Position numbers and translations under genes: made by a program. A DNA stretch of 41,486 nt from an uncultured Victivallis sp. (lineage in GTDB: Bacteria > Verrucomicrobiota > Lentisphaeria > Victivallales > Victivallaceae). Positions 33,821 to 41,430 of this stretch are shown piece after piece. The notes under the pieces were generated by a model that was given only the letters and a program-made list of their open reading frames with translations, ran no database searches and was not told the DNA's origin. Position 1 is the stretch's first letter. Every line of letters begins with the position of its first letter. The stretch is taken from the NCBI RefSeq assembly GCF_944391105.1, contig NZ_CALXSK010000036.1, positions 1-41,486 of the forward strand, written 5' to 3'.

Positions 33821-34936
33821 ATGAAAATTTTAAACTGGTATGTGACCCGCGGGTTTCTGCTCGCGTTCGGGATGGCGATCGCCATTTTGACTTTCGGCAT
33901 GACCGGGGCGAACCTGATCAAGGTGTTCGACCTGGTTTCGCAGGGAATCTCTTTCTGGACCTTTCTCAAATTCACCGGGTATATTCTGCCGATTGTGCTG
34001 ACCTTCACGGTGCCGTGGGCGGTCATGGTCGCGGTGATGCTGGTTTTCGGCCGGATGTCGGCGGATTCGGAGATCACGGCGATGCGCGCCTGCGGAATCT
34101 CGATTCTGCAGATCGTTTCTCCGATTCTGATTTTCACGTTTCTGCTGACGCTGCTGTGCCTCTATCTTCAGGTGGAGGTCGGGCCGCCGTTTCTCGGCAA
34201 ATCGCGCGACCTCATGAAAACCGCCGCGATCGACCAGCCGCTGGCTCTCTTCGAACCGGGCAAGCAGATTTCCATTGAGAACACCATCATCTACATCGAT
34301 GACAAAGAGGGGGACAACAGCCTGAAGGGCGTCCAGATCTACACGCTTACCGATACCGGGAAAGAGGTTGCGCAGGATATCTCTGCCACACGCGGCAAAT
34401 TGCTGGTGGACAAGGAAAAACAGATCTTGACCGTGCAGCTGTTCGACTGTCTGCTCATCAACAAGGCTCCCGGCGCCGCGAGCGGCAACATCGGAACCGA
34501 CGGCCCCCAGCGGCTTTTCTCCGAAGAGCTTTCGTTCAGCTTCAATTACGGGAAGGAAGCCAATGAAATGCGGGTCAGCATCAAGCCGAAATTCATGAAG
34601 CTGACCGATCTCATGGGGCGAATCCGCCTGACCAAGGAGTTGAACAAGGATACCACGGAGCTCGAAGTGGAGTTGAATCAGCGGATCGCATTTGCGCTCT
34701 CGCCGATCGCGTTTCTGCTGCTCGGGCTGCCGCTCGCGATTCGGACCAGCCGCCGCGAAACCTCGGTGGGGCTGTTCCTGAGCGTGATTCTTGCGGGTGT
34801 GTTCTTTTTGTCGATCATCCTGTGTGAATCGCTGTCGATGTTTCCGCACCTTTATCCGCAGTATCTGCTGTGGCTGCCGAACATCATCTTCCAGATCGGG
34901 GGCGCGGTGATGACCTACCGGATCAGTCAGCGATAG
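33821..34936 (+). CDS. LptF/LptG-family LPS export permease
   Basis: LptF and LptG form the inner-membrane part of the LptB2FG machine that extracts lipopolysaccharide for transport to the outer membrane. The 371-aa protein has three N-terminal helices, a central beta domain (about 140-255, the jellyroll that meets LptC/LptA) and three C-terminal helices. YVTRGFLLAF at the front and RIAFALSPIAFLLLGLPLAI near residue 290 match the YjgP/YjgQ family. The ATG at 33821 was chosen because it begins directly with the conserved N-terminus; it lacks a clear ribosome binding site. Only one paralogue is present here. A solute-binding protein gene follows after 22 bp. Confidence 0.9.
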   Translation: MKILNWYVTRGFLLAFGMAIAILTFGMTGANLIKVFDLVSQGISFWTFLKFTGYILPIVLTFTVPWAVMVAVMLVFGRMSADSEITAMRACGISILQIVSPILIFTFLLTLLCLYLQVEVGPPFLGKSRDLMKTAAIDQPLALFEPGKQISIENTIIYIDDKEGDNSLKGVQIYTLTDTGKEVAQDISATRGKLLVDKEKQILTVQLFDCLLINKAPGAASGNIGTDGPQRLFSEELSFSFNYGKEANEMRVSIKPKFMKLTDLMGRIRLTKELNKDTTELEVELNQRIAFALSPIAFLLLGLPLAIRTSRRETSVGLFLSVILAGVFFLSIILCESLSMFPHLYPQYLLWLPNIIFQIGGAVMTYRISQR

Positions 34937-34958
34937 CGCGAACGGGAGGAACGTTGTC

Positions 34959-36806
34959 GTGAACAACCACGGATATTTGAAATTCATTCTGACCGTTCTG
35001 GTTCTGGTGATCGCCTTTTTCGGTTACATGCTCGTGACGGCGATCGACCGTGTCCGGGAGAGCAATCTGCGGATTCTGGAAAAAATCGAGATGCTCCCCG
35101 GCCGGATTCAGTTTTCCGCGCGGATGGCGCCTCCGATTTCCGGAACCGTTCCGGACCGGCAGACGTCTGCGATCGCCAATGCGGCGTTCTTCGATCCGGA
35201 AGCCGAAACGGGCGGGCGGTTGATCCTCGCGACGAGTGTCGACACCGCGAACATGAACTATCTCATCAACAACGATGCCGCGGCGGCCGAATTCAATTCG
35301 TTGTGCGGTTCCTCGCTGGCCGAGCGGAATTTTGAAAAGCCCGAGGAGTTTCAGCCGCTCATGGCCGAATCGTGGAGCGTCTCCGATGACCATCTTGTCT
35401 ACCGGATCAAGCTCCGCAAGGGGATCTACTGGCACGATTTCACCGATCCCGTGACCGGGAAAAAGCATACCGACGTAGAAGTGACCGCGGCCGATTTCAA
35501 ATTCTACGTCGATGTGGTGAAGAATCCCGATGTGAACTGCAAACCGATGCGGGGGTATCTGGAGGATCTGCAGGAGGTGAAGATCATCAATGATTACGAG
35601 TTCGAGGTGCGCTGGAGTCGTCCTTACTACGGGTCGCTCGCGGTCACGCTCGGTCTCTCCCCGATGCCGCGCCACCTCTACCACGCCTATGACGGGCCGT
35701 TCGACGGGAAGAAATTCAACGACGACCACGTTCGCAACCGCATGATCGTCGGGTGCGGGCCGTACATGTTCGTCCGCTGGGACAAGGACCGGCGCGTGAT
35801 CTTCCGCCGCAATCCGCGTTATTTCGGGATTCGCTATGGCGCCGCGCCCGCGCTGGAGAACATCGTTTACGAGATCATCAAACATCCGAACACCCGGTTT
35901 CAGGCGCTGCTGTCCGGAGATCTCGACCGGCTCGACCTGACGCCGGACCAGTGGGTGCAGCGGACCGATGAGAAGCCGTTTCGGGATGGTACGCTCAAAA
36001 AATACAAGTACCTCGCGTTCTCCTACACCTACATCGGCTGGAATCTCACGAATCCGCTCTTTGCCGATGCGAGGGTACGGCGGGCGCTGACCATGCTCAT
36101 CGACCGGGAGAAGATCCGGAAAGACGTCTATTTCGATCTGGTCGAAACCGCCACCGGACCGTTTTCCCCGTCCAGCAGTTACACCGATCCGGAGATCAAG
36201 CCGTGGCCGTATGATCCCCCCGCGGCGAAAAAACTGCTCGCGGAAGCGGGCTGGAGGGACGAGGACGGCGACGGGATTCTCGAGAAGGATGGACGGAAAT
36301 TCTCCTTCACGATGCTTCAGGCCGCGACCAGCCCCACGCAGCAGCGGATGATGCCGATGATGAAGGAAACGCTCGCCGCGGCGGGAATCGATATGAAAAT
36401 TCAAAACATCGAGTGGTCGGTCTATGTGCAGCGGCTGGAAGAGCAGAATTTCGAGGCGTGCTGCCTCGGCTGGACGAGCCCGATCGATCCGGATCCGTAT
36501 CAGGTGTGGCATTCGAGCCAGGCGGGAGTTCACGGCAGCAGCAATCACATCGGCTTCCGGAACGCCGAGGCCGACGCGATCATCGAGGAGCTGCGCCGGA
36601 CGTTCGATATGGAGAAGCGGATCGAGCTTGCGCGCCGGTTCTGCCGGATTCTGCATGAGGAGCAGCCGTACACATTTCTCTTCGTGCCGTACAGCCTCGT
36701 GGCGCAATCGAGCCGTTACCGGAATGTGAGGGTGTTTCCGGTCGGAATGCCGGAATCGCTCTTCTGGGTGCCGCGGAATGAACAGCGGCCGGTTCCCGGA
36801 TTGTAA
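34959..36806 (+). CDS. Membrane-anchored family 5 (peptide-type) solute-binding protein
   Basis: The protein has 615 aa. An uncleaved-looking N-terminal helix (8-30) and a short helical stalk precede the family 5 binding domain (about 85-600). It shows the family features: LMAESWSVSDDHLVYRIKLR, then GIYWHDFTDPVTG, VGCGPYMFVRWDKD, LTNPLFADARVRRALTMLID and AKKLLAEAGWRDEDGDGIL. Relatives bind oligopeptides, nickel or glycosides for ABC import. No permease or ATPase genes lie next to it, and it lacks a lipobox. The start is GTG with GGGAGGA 8 nt upstream. It follows LptF/LptG by 22 bp and precedes dapB by 31 bp, so it belongs to an envelope and cell-wall gene run. Confidence 0.88.
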   Translation: MNNHGYLKFILTVLVLVIAFFGYMLVTAIDRVRESNLRILEKIEMLPGRIQFSARMAPPISGTVPDRQTSAIANAAFFDPEAETGGRLILATSVDTANMNYLINNDAAAAEFNSLCGSSLAERNFEKPEEFQPLMAESWSVSDDHLVYRIKLRKGIYWHDFTDPVTGKKHTDVEVTAADFKFYVDVVKNPDVNCKPMRGYLEDLQEVKIINDYEFEVRWSRPYYGSLAVTLGLSPMPRHLYHAYDGPFDGKKFNDDHVRNRMIVGCGPYMFVRWDKDRRVIFRRNPRYFGIRYGAAPALENIVYEIIKHPNTRFQALLSGDLDRLDLTPDQWVQRTDEKPFRDGTLKKYKYLAFSYTYIGWNLTNPLFADARVRRALTMLIDREKIRKDVYFDLVETATGPFSPSSSYTDPEIKPWPYDPPAAKKLLAEAGWRDEDGDGILEKDGRKFSFTMLQAATSPTQQRMMPMMKETLAAAGIDMKIQNIEWSVYVQRLEEQNFEACCLGWTSPIDPDPYQVWHSSQAGVHGSSNHIGFRNAEADAIIEELRRTFDMEKRIELARRFCRILHEEQPYTFLFVPYSLVAQSSRYRNVRVFPVGMPESLFWVPRNEQRPVPGL

Positions 36807-36837
36807 CCAAATTTTTTTCATGGAAAGAGAGAACAGC

Positions 36838-37641
36838 ATGATTCAAACCGTTGTCATTGGAGCCGCGGGCCGCATGGGCCGCCGGCTGGTCGCGAACATC
36901 ATGGAGAGCACGACGCTGGCGCTTTCCGGCGCCACGGAGTATGCCGGGTCCCCGTTTCTCGGGCAGGATGCCGGGCTGGTTGCCGGCTGCGGCGAAGCGA
37001 AGGTGGTGATCACGGCGGATCTCGAAAAGGCGCTCGAAGGAGCGGAGGCGGTCATCAACTTCGCCACGTCTGGGGTCATCGAAACGACCCGGGCGGCGGT
37101 TGCGAAGGGGTGTGCGGTCGTGATCGGAACCACCGCACTGAAGCCGGAGGAGAAGGCGGAACTGGCCGAACTGGCGAAAAAAAGCGGCCGGATCGTCTCG
37201 GCCTACAACATGAGCGTCGGCGTGAATCTGCTTTTCAAACTTGTGAAGGAGGCCGCGACGATTCTCGGTCCCGCCTACGACGTCGAAATCACCGAGATGC
37301 ACCACAATCAGAAGAAGGACGCTCCGAGCGGAACCGCCGTGCGGCTCGCCGAAGTGGTCTGCGAGGCGTGGAACTGGGATTACGACAAGGATGTGCGCCA
37401 TGGCCGCGAAGGGCTGGTCGGTGCGCGCACGAAACATGAGATCGGCATGCACTCTCTGCGTGGCGGCGATGTGGTCGGCGACCACAGCGTGATCTTCGCG
37501 ATCAACGGCGAACGCGTGGAGCTGACCCACAAGGCGTCGAGCCGCGACACGTTTGCAAAGGGGGCTCTGCGCGCGGTTGAATTTCTCGCGAACGCAAAGC
37601 CGGGGCTTTACGACATGCAGGATGTGCTCGGACTGAAGTGA
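36838..37641 (+). CDS. dapB: 4-hydroxy-tetrahydrodipicolinate reductase
   Basis: DapB reduces hydroxy-tetrahydrodipicolinate with NAD(P)H in the diaminopimelate/lysine pathway, in the cytoplasm. The 267-aa protein begins with the Rossmann motif IGAAGRMGRR (7-16) and has INFATSG and VIGTTAL in the cofactor-binding half. The substrate loop EMHHNQKKDAPSGTA (153-167) holds the catalytic His155 and Lys159, equivalent to His159/Lys163 of E. coli. Length and frame are normal. The ATG at 36838 follows a purine-rich GGAAAGAGAG. The gene following by 22 bp encodes an SGNH-type protein. Confidence 0.97.
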   Translation: MIQTVVIGAAGRMGRRLVANIMESTTLALSGATEYAGSPFLGQDAGLVAGCGEAKVVITADLEKALEGAEAVINFATSGVIETTRAAVAKGCAVVIGTTALKPEEKAELAELAKKSGRIVSAYNMSVGVNLLFKLVKEAATILGPAYDVEITEMHHNQKKDAPSGTAVRLAEVVCEAWNWDYDKDVRHGREGLVGARTKHEIGMHSLRGGDVVGDHSVIFAINGERVELTHKASSRDTFAKGALRAVEFLANAKPGLYDMQDVLGLK

Positions 37642-37663
37642 TATTCGCCCGGAAGGAGGAGGC

Positions 37664-38521
37664 ATGAGAGATTCGTTGCGAATCCTGACCATCGGCAACA
37701 GCTTTACTGACAGCCTGACGCGTTATTTTCCGCAGGTGGCGGAGTCGGCCGGATGTCATCTGACGTTCGACCGTGCGAATTTCGGCGGGTGCGAGCTGGA
37801 GCGGCACTGGAGCTACATTTCTGCGGAGGAGGCCTCTCCGGTCTGCCGGATTTATCAGGGCGGACGCAAGCTGCGCGACATTCTGTCCCGGGGATGGGAC
37901 ATCGTGACGATGCAGCAGGCGAGCCACCAGAGCTGGCGGTCGGAGTCGTTCCAGCCGTTCGCCTCGAATATCTTCAACTACGTCCGGAAACACGCTCCCG
38001 GTGCGGAAGTCGTGATTCAGCAGACCTGGGCTTATCGGGCCGATGATCCGCGCCTGATGCCGGGCGGAGAGTGGGGATTTGATCAGAACGGAATGTACGA
38101 ACGTTTGACCGCGAATTACCGGAAACTCGCGAAAGAGCTTGATTTGCGGGTCATTCCGACCGGGTTTGCGGTACAGCTTTCGCGTGCGGCGGAGGAGAAG
38201 CCGTTTGCGAACTACGATCCGGCGATTCTCGAAACGCTGCGCTGGCCCGATCTTCCGCCGCAGGCGGGGGATGTGGTCGGGCAGTGTTTCTACCGGAAGG
38301 ATCCTGAGAGCGGCGAGCTTCGGATCGGGCGGGATCTGATTCATCTGAACTGCCGCGGGCAGTATCTTCAGGCGTGCGTCTGGACGGCGTTTCTCTTCGA
38401 GGTTCCGGTTTCGGCGATTTCGTTCGTGCCGGAAGAGCTCGACGATCGCGATGCGGCGATGCTGCGCAGCGTCGCCCGACGGGCCGTCGATGAATTCAAA
38501 CAGGAAAAACGGCAGGGGTAA
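37664..38521 (+). CDS. SGNH/GDSL-type hydrolase-like protein (DUF4886-like)
   Basis: The protein has 285 aa. Residues 5-17 (LRILTIGNSFTDS) hold the block I Ser of SGNH hydrolases in the GNSFT form used by DUF4886-type proteins. A C-terminal DLIHLNCRGQYLQA supplies the Asp-x-x-His pair. TMQQASHQSW and IQQTWAYR occupy middle blocks. There is no signal peptide, so it would act in the cytoplasm unless exported otherwise. Relatives are esterases or deacetylases, often linked with glycan breakdown, but the substrate is unknown. GGAAGGAGG lies just before the ATG. It sits between dapB and lpxB; lpxB begins 7 bp after its stop. Confidence 0.82.
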   Translation: MRDSLRILTIGNSFTDSLTRYFPQVAESAGCHLTFDRANFGGCELERHWSYISAEEASPVCRIYQGGRKLRDILSRGWDIVTMQQASHQSWRSESFQPFASNIFNYVRKHAPGAEVVIQQTWAYRADDPRLMPGGEWGFDQNGMYERLTANYRKLAKELDLRVIPTGFAVQLSRAAEEKPFANYDPAILETLRWPDLPPQAGDVVGQCFYRKDPESGELRIGRDLIHLNCRGQYLQACVWTAFLFEVPVSAISFVPEELDDRDAAMLRSVARRAVDEFKQEKRQG

Positions 38522-38528
38522 AACAATA

Positions 38529-39686
38529 GTGAAACGGTCGATCTGGATTCTGGCCGGCGAAGCCTCCGGCGACGTCTACGGCGCGAAACTTGCCCGGGAA
38601 CTGCGCCGGATCGCGGCTGAGCGCGGCGATGAGTTGACGATTTCCGGGATGGGCGGTCCGAAGATGATCGCCGCTGGAATCGATATCCGGGTCGATTCGA
38701 CCGAACTCGGCGTGGTCGGCGTGATCGAGGTGCTCAAGCATATCTTCACGTTCATCGGGATCTTCTTCCGGCTCGTAAAACAGGCGCGGCGGGAGCGGCC
38801 CGGTGCGGTTGTGCTGATCGATTATCCCGGATTCAATCTGCTGTTCGCGCTCATGATGTATGCGAGCCGGATTCCGGTGATCTGGTACGTCTGCCCGCAC
38901 CTGTGGGTATGGGGCAAGTGGCGGCTGCCGGTGCTTGCGAAAATCTGCACGAAGATGCTTGTGATCTTTCCGTTCGAGACGGAGGTTTTCGCGCCCACCC
39001 GGTTGGAGACGGAGTTTGTCGGGCATCCGCTCATCGACATCGTTGAAGAGCGGCGCAAGCCGGAGATCGTGCGTGATCCGGAGAGTTTTCTATTGTTGCC
39101 GGGCAGCCGGACGATGGAGATCAATTTTCTGCTGTATCCGATGCTCGATACGATCACCGAACTGTCAAAGCGGCATCCGGAATTGAAGTTTCATCTGGCG
39201 GCGCCGCGGGAGAAGATCGCCCGGCTCTGCCGCGAGAAGCTTGCAGACTACCGTCGTCGTCACCCGGAGACGCCGGAGGTTGCGGTCAGCTGCGGAGACA
39301 CGAGCGACTGGCAGCAGCGCGCCGGAACGGGACTGGCCGCGAGCGGAACCGTTACGGTCGAGTCGGCCATCGCGGGATTGCCGCTGGTGGTGGGTTATAA
39401 GCTGAACTGGGTGACGATTCTGCTGGCGGCGCTGGTGGTGAAATTGTATCGCGGATACTTTACGATGGTGAACATCATTGCGAACCGCGAGGTGTTCCAG
39501 GAGTTTCTGCAGCACCATTTCCGGGCGTCGGAACTGGTTCCTGCGGTGGAGGCGATTCTGCCGGGCGGTTCGCGTCGGGCGGAGGTGGAAGCCGGTATGC
39601 TTGAGGTGAAGCAGCTGCTTTCTCCGAACAGCAGCAGCGCGGGGCGCCAGGCCGCCGAGGCATGCTACTCGGTTCTCGTCCGCTGA
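38529..39686 (+). CDS. lpxB: Lipid-A-disaccharide synthase
   Basis: LpxB joins UDP-diacylglucosamine and lipid X to give the tetraacyl disaccharide of lipid A, at the inner face of the membrane. The 385-aa protein has the family N-terminus ILAGEASGDVYGAKLARELR (7-26), SGMGGPKMIAAGI, the DYPGFNLLFA block, the YVCPHLWVWG block and the C-terminal ASGTVTVESAIAGLPLVVGY. The GTG at 38529 was chosen because it directly begins the conserved sequence. An ATG at 38490 within the previous gene would add 13 residues. With LptF/LptG in the same run it supports an LPS-bearing outer membrane. Its stop is 9 bp from that of the convergent GH43-like gene. Confidence 0.95.
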   Translation: MKRSIWILAGEASGDVYGAKLARELRRIAAERGDELTISGMGGPKMIAAGIDIRVDSTELGVVGVIEVLKHIFTFIGIFFRLVKQARRERPGAVVLIDYPGFNLLFALMMYASRIPVIWYVCPHLWVWGKWRLPVLAKICTKMLVIFPFETEVFAPTRLETEFVGHPLIDIVEERRKPEIVRDPESFLLLPGSRTMEINFLLYPMLDTITELSKRHPELKFHLAAPREKIARLCREKLADYRRRHPETPEVAVSCGDTSDWQQRAGTGLAASGTVTVESAIAGLPLVVGYKLNWVTILLAALVVKLYRGYFTMVNIIANREVFQEFLQHHFRASELVPAVEAILPGGSRRAEVEAGMLEVKQLLSPNSSSAGRQAAEACYSVLVR

Positions 39687-39695
39687 ATGGAGATC

Positions 39696-40589
39696 TCAGC
39701 GGGGATACTCCCAGTGGATGAGGTCGTTGCTCCATGCGACGCCGATGCAGGCGTACTGATCGAACACGATGCTCTCGTCTTCAGGCCCCGTTCCGTGGAA
39801 GAAAAGCAGCGCCTTGCCGACGGCAGGTTCATCCCGGAGGTCGATGACGGCTCCCGCGGTGAGACGGCCCTGTGCCCATGGCCACTCTTTTTGACCGAGG
39901 GTGATGAGGGTTCCGGTGTCGTGCCAGTGGGTGAGATCTGTGCTCTTCAGCAGGCCGATTCCGTTTTGGGGCGAATGCCAGAGCCAGTATTCGCCGTTGA
40001 CGACTGCGGCGCAGACGTTTTCGCCGCTTTCGGTGCGGCCGTGATAGTTCCAGTGCACGAGGTCGCGTGACCAGGAGAGCGACACCCCGGCCTGTTTGTA
40101 GAAACACCAGAACTTGCCGGGTTCATCCTTGTCTTCGAGCAGATACGGATCGATCATCCGCTCCATTTCCTCCCGCGGAACAGCATCTCCCTTGACCCGG
40201 AGCAGTTCGGGGTCGTCCCAGTGTACGAGGTCGTCGGAACGCATGAGGAAGATGCGGGAATCCGCCGTGCCGTACTTCTCACCGTTCGGGCGGCAGTAGG
40301 TCTGGCAGCAGAGGCAGAAGCGTCCGCTGAAGCGGATGATGTTGCCGGGGCTTGAGAAGTTCAACGCCTGGTCTCGCACAGAGAGTTTTTTTACCGGCGT
40401 GAAGTGGAGCAGATCGTTGGTGGTCGTCATCGCCAGATAGAGGAACACTCGACCGTCCGGCTCGGTTTCGACCAGGGTGAAATAGAGATAAAGGCGTCCG
40501 TTGTGAAAATACACCGCCGGGCTGCGGTAGGCGGTATGCGCATCCCCTTTCAGCAGGATCGGGGATGCGAGTTGCTTCATATCGATCAT
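39696..40589 (-). CDS. GH43-like five-bladed propeller glycosidase
   Basis: This 297-aa protein has repeated beta-propeller blades with the pattern strand-SxDLxHW (SDDLVHWDDPEL, SRDLVHWNYHG, STDLTHWHDTG, SNDLIHWEYPR), typical of clan GH-F/GH-J-type enzymes such as GH43, GH32 and GH117. AYRSPAVYFHNGRLYLYFT opens the first blade, and MIDPYLLEDKDEPGKFWCFY resembles the GH43 blade that holds the pKa-modulating Asp. There is no signal peptide, so it is probably cytoplasmic and acts on short sugars. The ATG at 40589 has a very strong GGAGGAG 9 nt upstream, which can pair with a CTCCTCCGG arm further upstream. Confidence 0.78.
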   Translation of the reverse strand: MIDMKQLASPILLKGDAHTAYRSPAVYFHNGRLYLYFTLVETEPDGRVFLYLAMTTTNDLLHFTPVKKLSVRDQALNFSSPGNIIRFSGRFCLCCQTYCRPNGEKYGTADSRIFLMRSDDLVHWDDPELLRVKGDAVPREEMERMIDPYLLEDKDEPGKFWCFYKQAGVSLSWSRDLVHWNYHGRTESGENVCAAVVNGEYWLWHSPQNGIGLLKSTDLTHWHDTGTLITLGQKEWPWAQGRLTAGAVIDLRDEPAVGKALLFFHGTGPEDESIVFDQYACIGVAWSNDLIHWEYPR

Positions 40590-40598
40590 CCAATGAAA

Positions 40599-40648
40599 CT
40601 CCTCCGGTTGCTTCGCATTATTTGTAATACTTTGGCATTCCGGAGGAG
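40599..40648 (-). promoter_or_regulatory. Leader hairpin able to hide the ribosome binding site
   Basis: Read on the minus strand, CTCCTCCGG (40648-40640) and CCGGAGGAG (40607-40599) are exactly complementary over 9 bp with a 32-nt loop. The second arm contains the Shine-Dalgarno sequence of the GH43-like gene. If transcription starts upstream of 40648 the mRNA could fold to block translation. The loop itself holds a short TATT-ACA-AATA stem. No known riboswitch class is recognised. Confidence 0.4.
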
Positions 40649-40720
40649 GTTTTTCCAGTCAGGATTCCATTTTTTTACGAATTTACCGGAAGAGCTTCGG
40701 GGGGGGAAGTAGTTTAATTT

Positions 40721-41251
40721 TTATTTTATGAGTTTGAGATTTCCCAGCGACCGGGGGCTGTTCCAGTAGTTCGCATTGCGGTAGAAGGTCATGCCGACAT
40801 GCTGGCGGAATCCGCGGTCGATGTCGTCGGCCATGACGTTCAATCCGAGCACCGTGTTTTCGGCGGGTTTCGCGTTGAAGAGCGAGAAGGGAACGGCGAC
40901 TTCAAGGAGATAGCCGTTTTTCCAGACTTTGCTTTTCATCTCGATTTGTTTTTCAACGCCAGTGCGGACCAGGCCGCCGAGCGATGCAACATTGAGCATC
41001 GGACCTTCGCTTTTCGTGATTCCGGAGGGCGTCATGATGAGCAGCAGGTCGTCGGCGGTGATGGTGCGGGAACGTTTTTCCGGATCGGAGACGCTGCTGG
41101 CAAACAGCCGGATATTGTCGCTGTCCCGCCAGTCGCGGATCAGGGAAAAGTTCACTTCCCCGATTCGGTACGGGACGCGCGCCGCCAATGTCGGAAAGAC
41201 GAGATCGGTGCAGAGAAGCAAAATATGGAATTTACTGAAATACCCTGTCAT
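40721..41251 (-). CDS. CBM9/DOMON-like protein, probably shortened at the N-terminus
   Basis: The protein has 176 aa. The C-terminal two thirds fit a CBM9-type module: TADDLLLIMTPSG, NGYLLEVAVPFSLF, then LGLNVMADDID and the usual ending WNSPRSLGNLKLI. Compared with the CBM9-like protein at 19866-20651, the opening strands with an IDGxxxxxxW motif are missing. The first 25 residues (MTGYFSKFHILLLCTDLVFP) are either a poor signal peptide or the relic of a lost strand. The start has only GAG upstream, 15 bp after the pseudopilin remnant's stop. It may be a decayed gene. Fold moderately sure, function unknown. Confidence 0.55.
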   Translation of the reverse strand: MTGYFSKFHILLLCTDLVFPTLAARVPYRIGEVNFSLIRDWRDSDNIRLFASSVSDPEKRSRTITADDLLLIMTPSGITKSEGPMLNVASLGGLVRTGVEKQIEMKSKVWKNGYLLEVAVPFSLFNAKPAENTVLGLNVMADDIDRGFRQHVGMTFYRNANYWNSPRSLGNLKLIK

Positions 41252-41266
41252 TATTTCTCATTACAA

Positions 41267-41398
41267 TCACATGTTGTTGACCAGGGCCATGTATTCGTTC
41301 AGGTGCCAGAAACCGCGTTCACTCAACTGATTGGTGTTCTGGGACTGAACATGGCCGTCGATGAACATGGCATTGGACTTTCCGGTATGCCTTAGTGC
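41267..41398 (-). pseudogene. C-terminal remnant of a pseudopilin-like gene
   Basis: One minus-strand frame ends LRHTGKSNAMFIDGHVQS and about 24 more residues before a TGA at 41269-41267. RHTGKSNAMFIDG is a perfect H-X9-DG motif, the C-terminal signature of the pseudopilins in this window. No FTLIELL region or start codon precedes it. Upstream the frame runs into AT-rich sequence with a stop at 41467-41465 and a promoter. The 5' part has therefore been deleted or the segment rearranged. An internal ATG could start only a short peptide. Confidence 0.65.
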
Positions 41399-41401
41399 GA
41401 T

Positions 41402-41430
41402 ATAATATTCTCCTATTATGAAAAAGTCAA
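41402..41430 (-). promoter_or_regulatory. Promoter abutting the pseudopilin remnant
   Basis: On the minus strand TTGACT (41430-41425) and TATTAT (41407-41402) are separated by 17 bp, with a start near 41395. It would drive the remnant, the CBM9-like gene and possibly the GH43-like gene. Its start point falls inside the remnant's homologous part, which suggests that a deletion joined promoter and gene tail. Confidence 0.55.

Noticed and set aside
34923..36839. 638-aa open frame on the minus strand
   Set aside because: It lies exactly opposite the solute-binding protein gene, is very rich in Arg, His and Pro, and has no family motif. It is an artefact of high GC codon use.
40690..40720. Terminator after the CBM9-like gene
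   Set aside because: There is a run of G residues and an AT-rich stretch but no stem able to form a hairpin followed by T on the minus strand.
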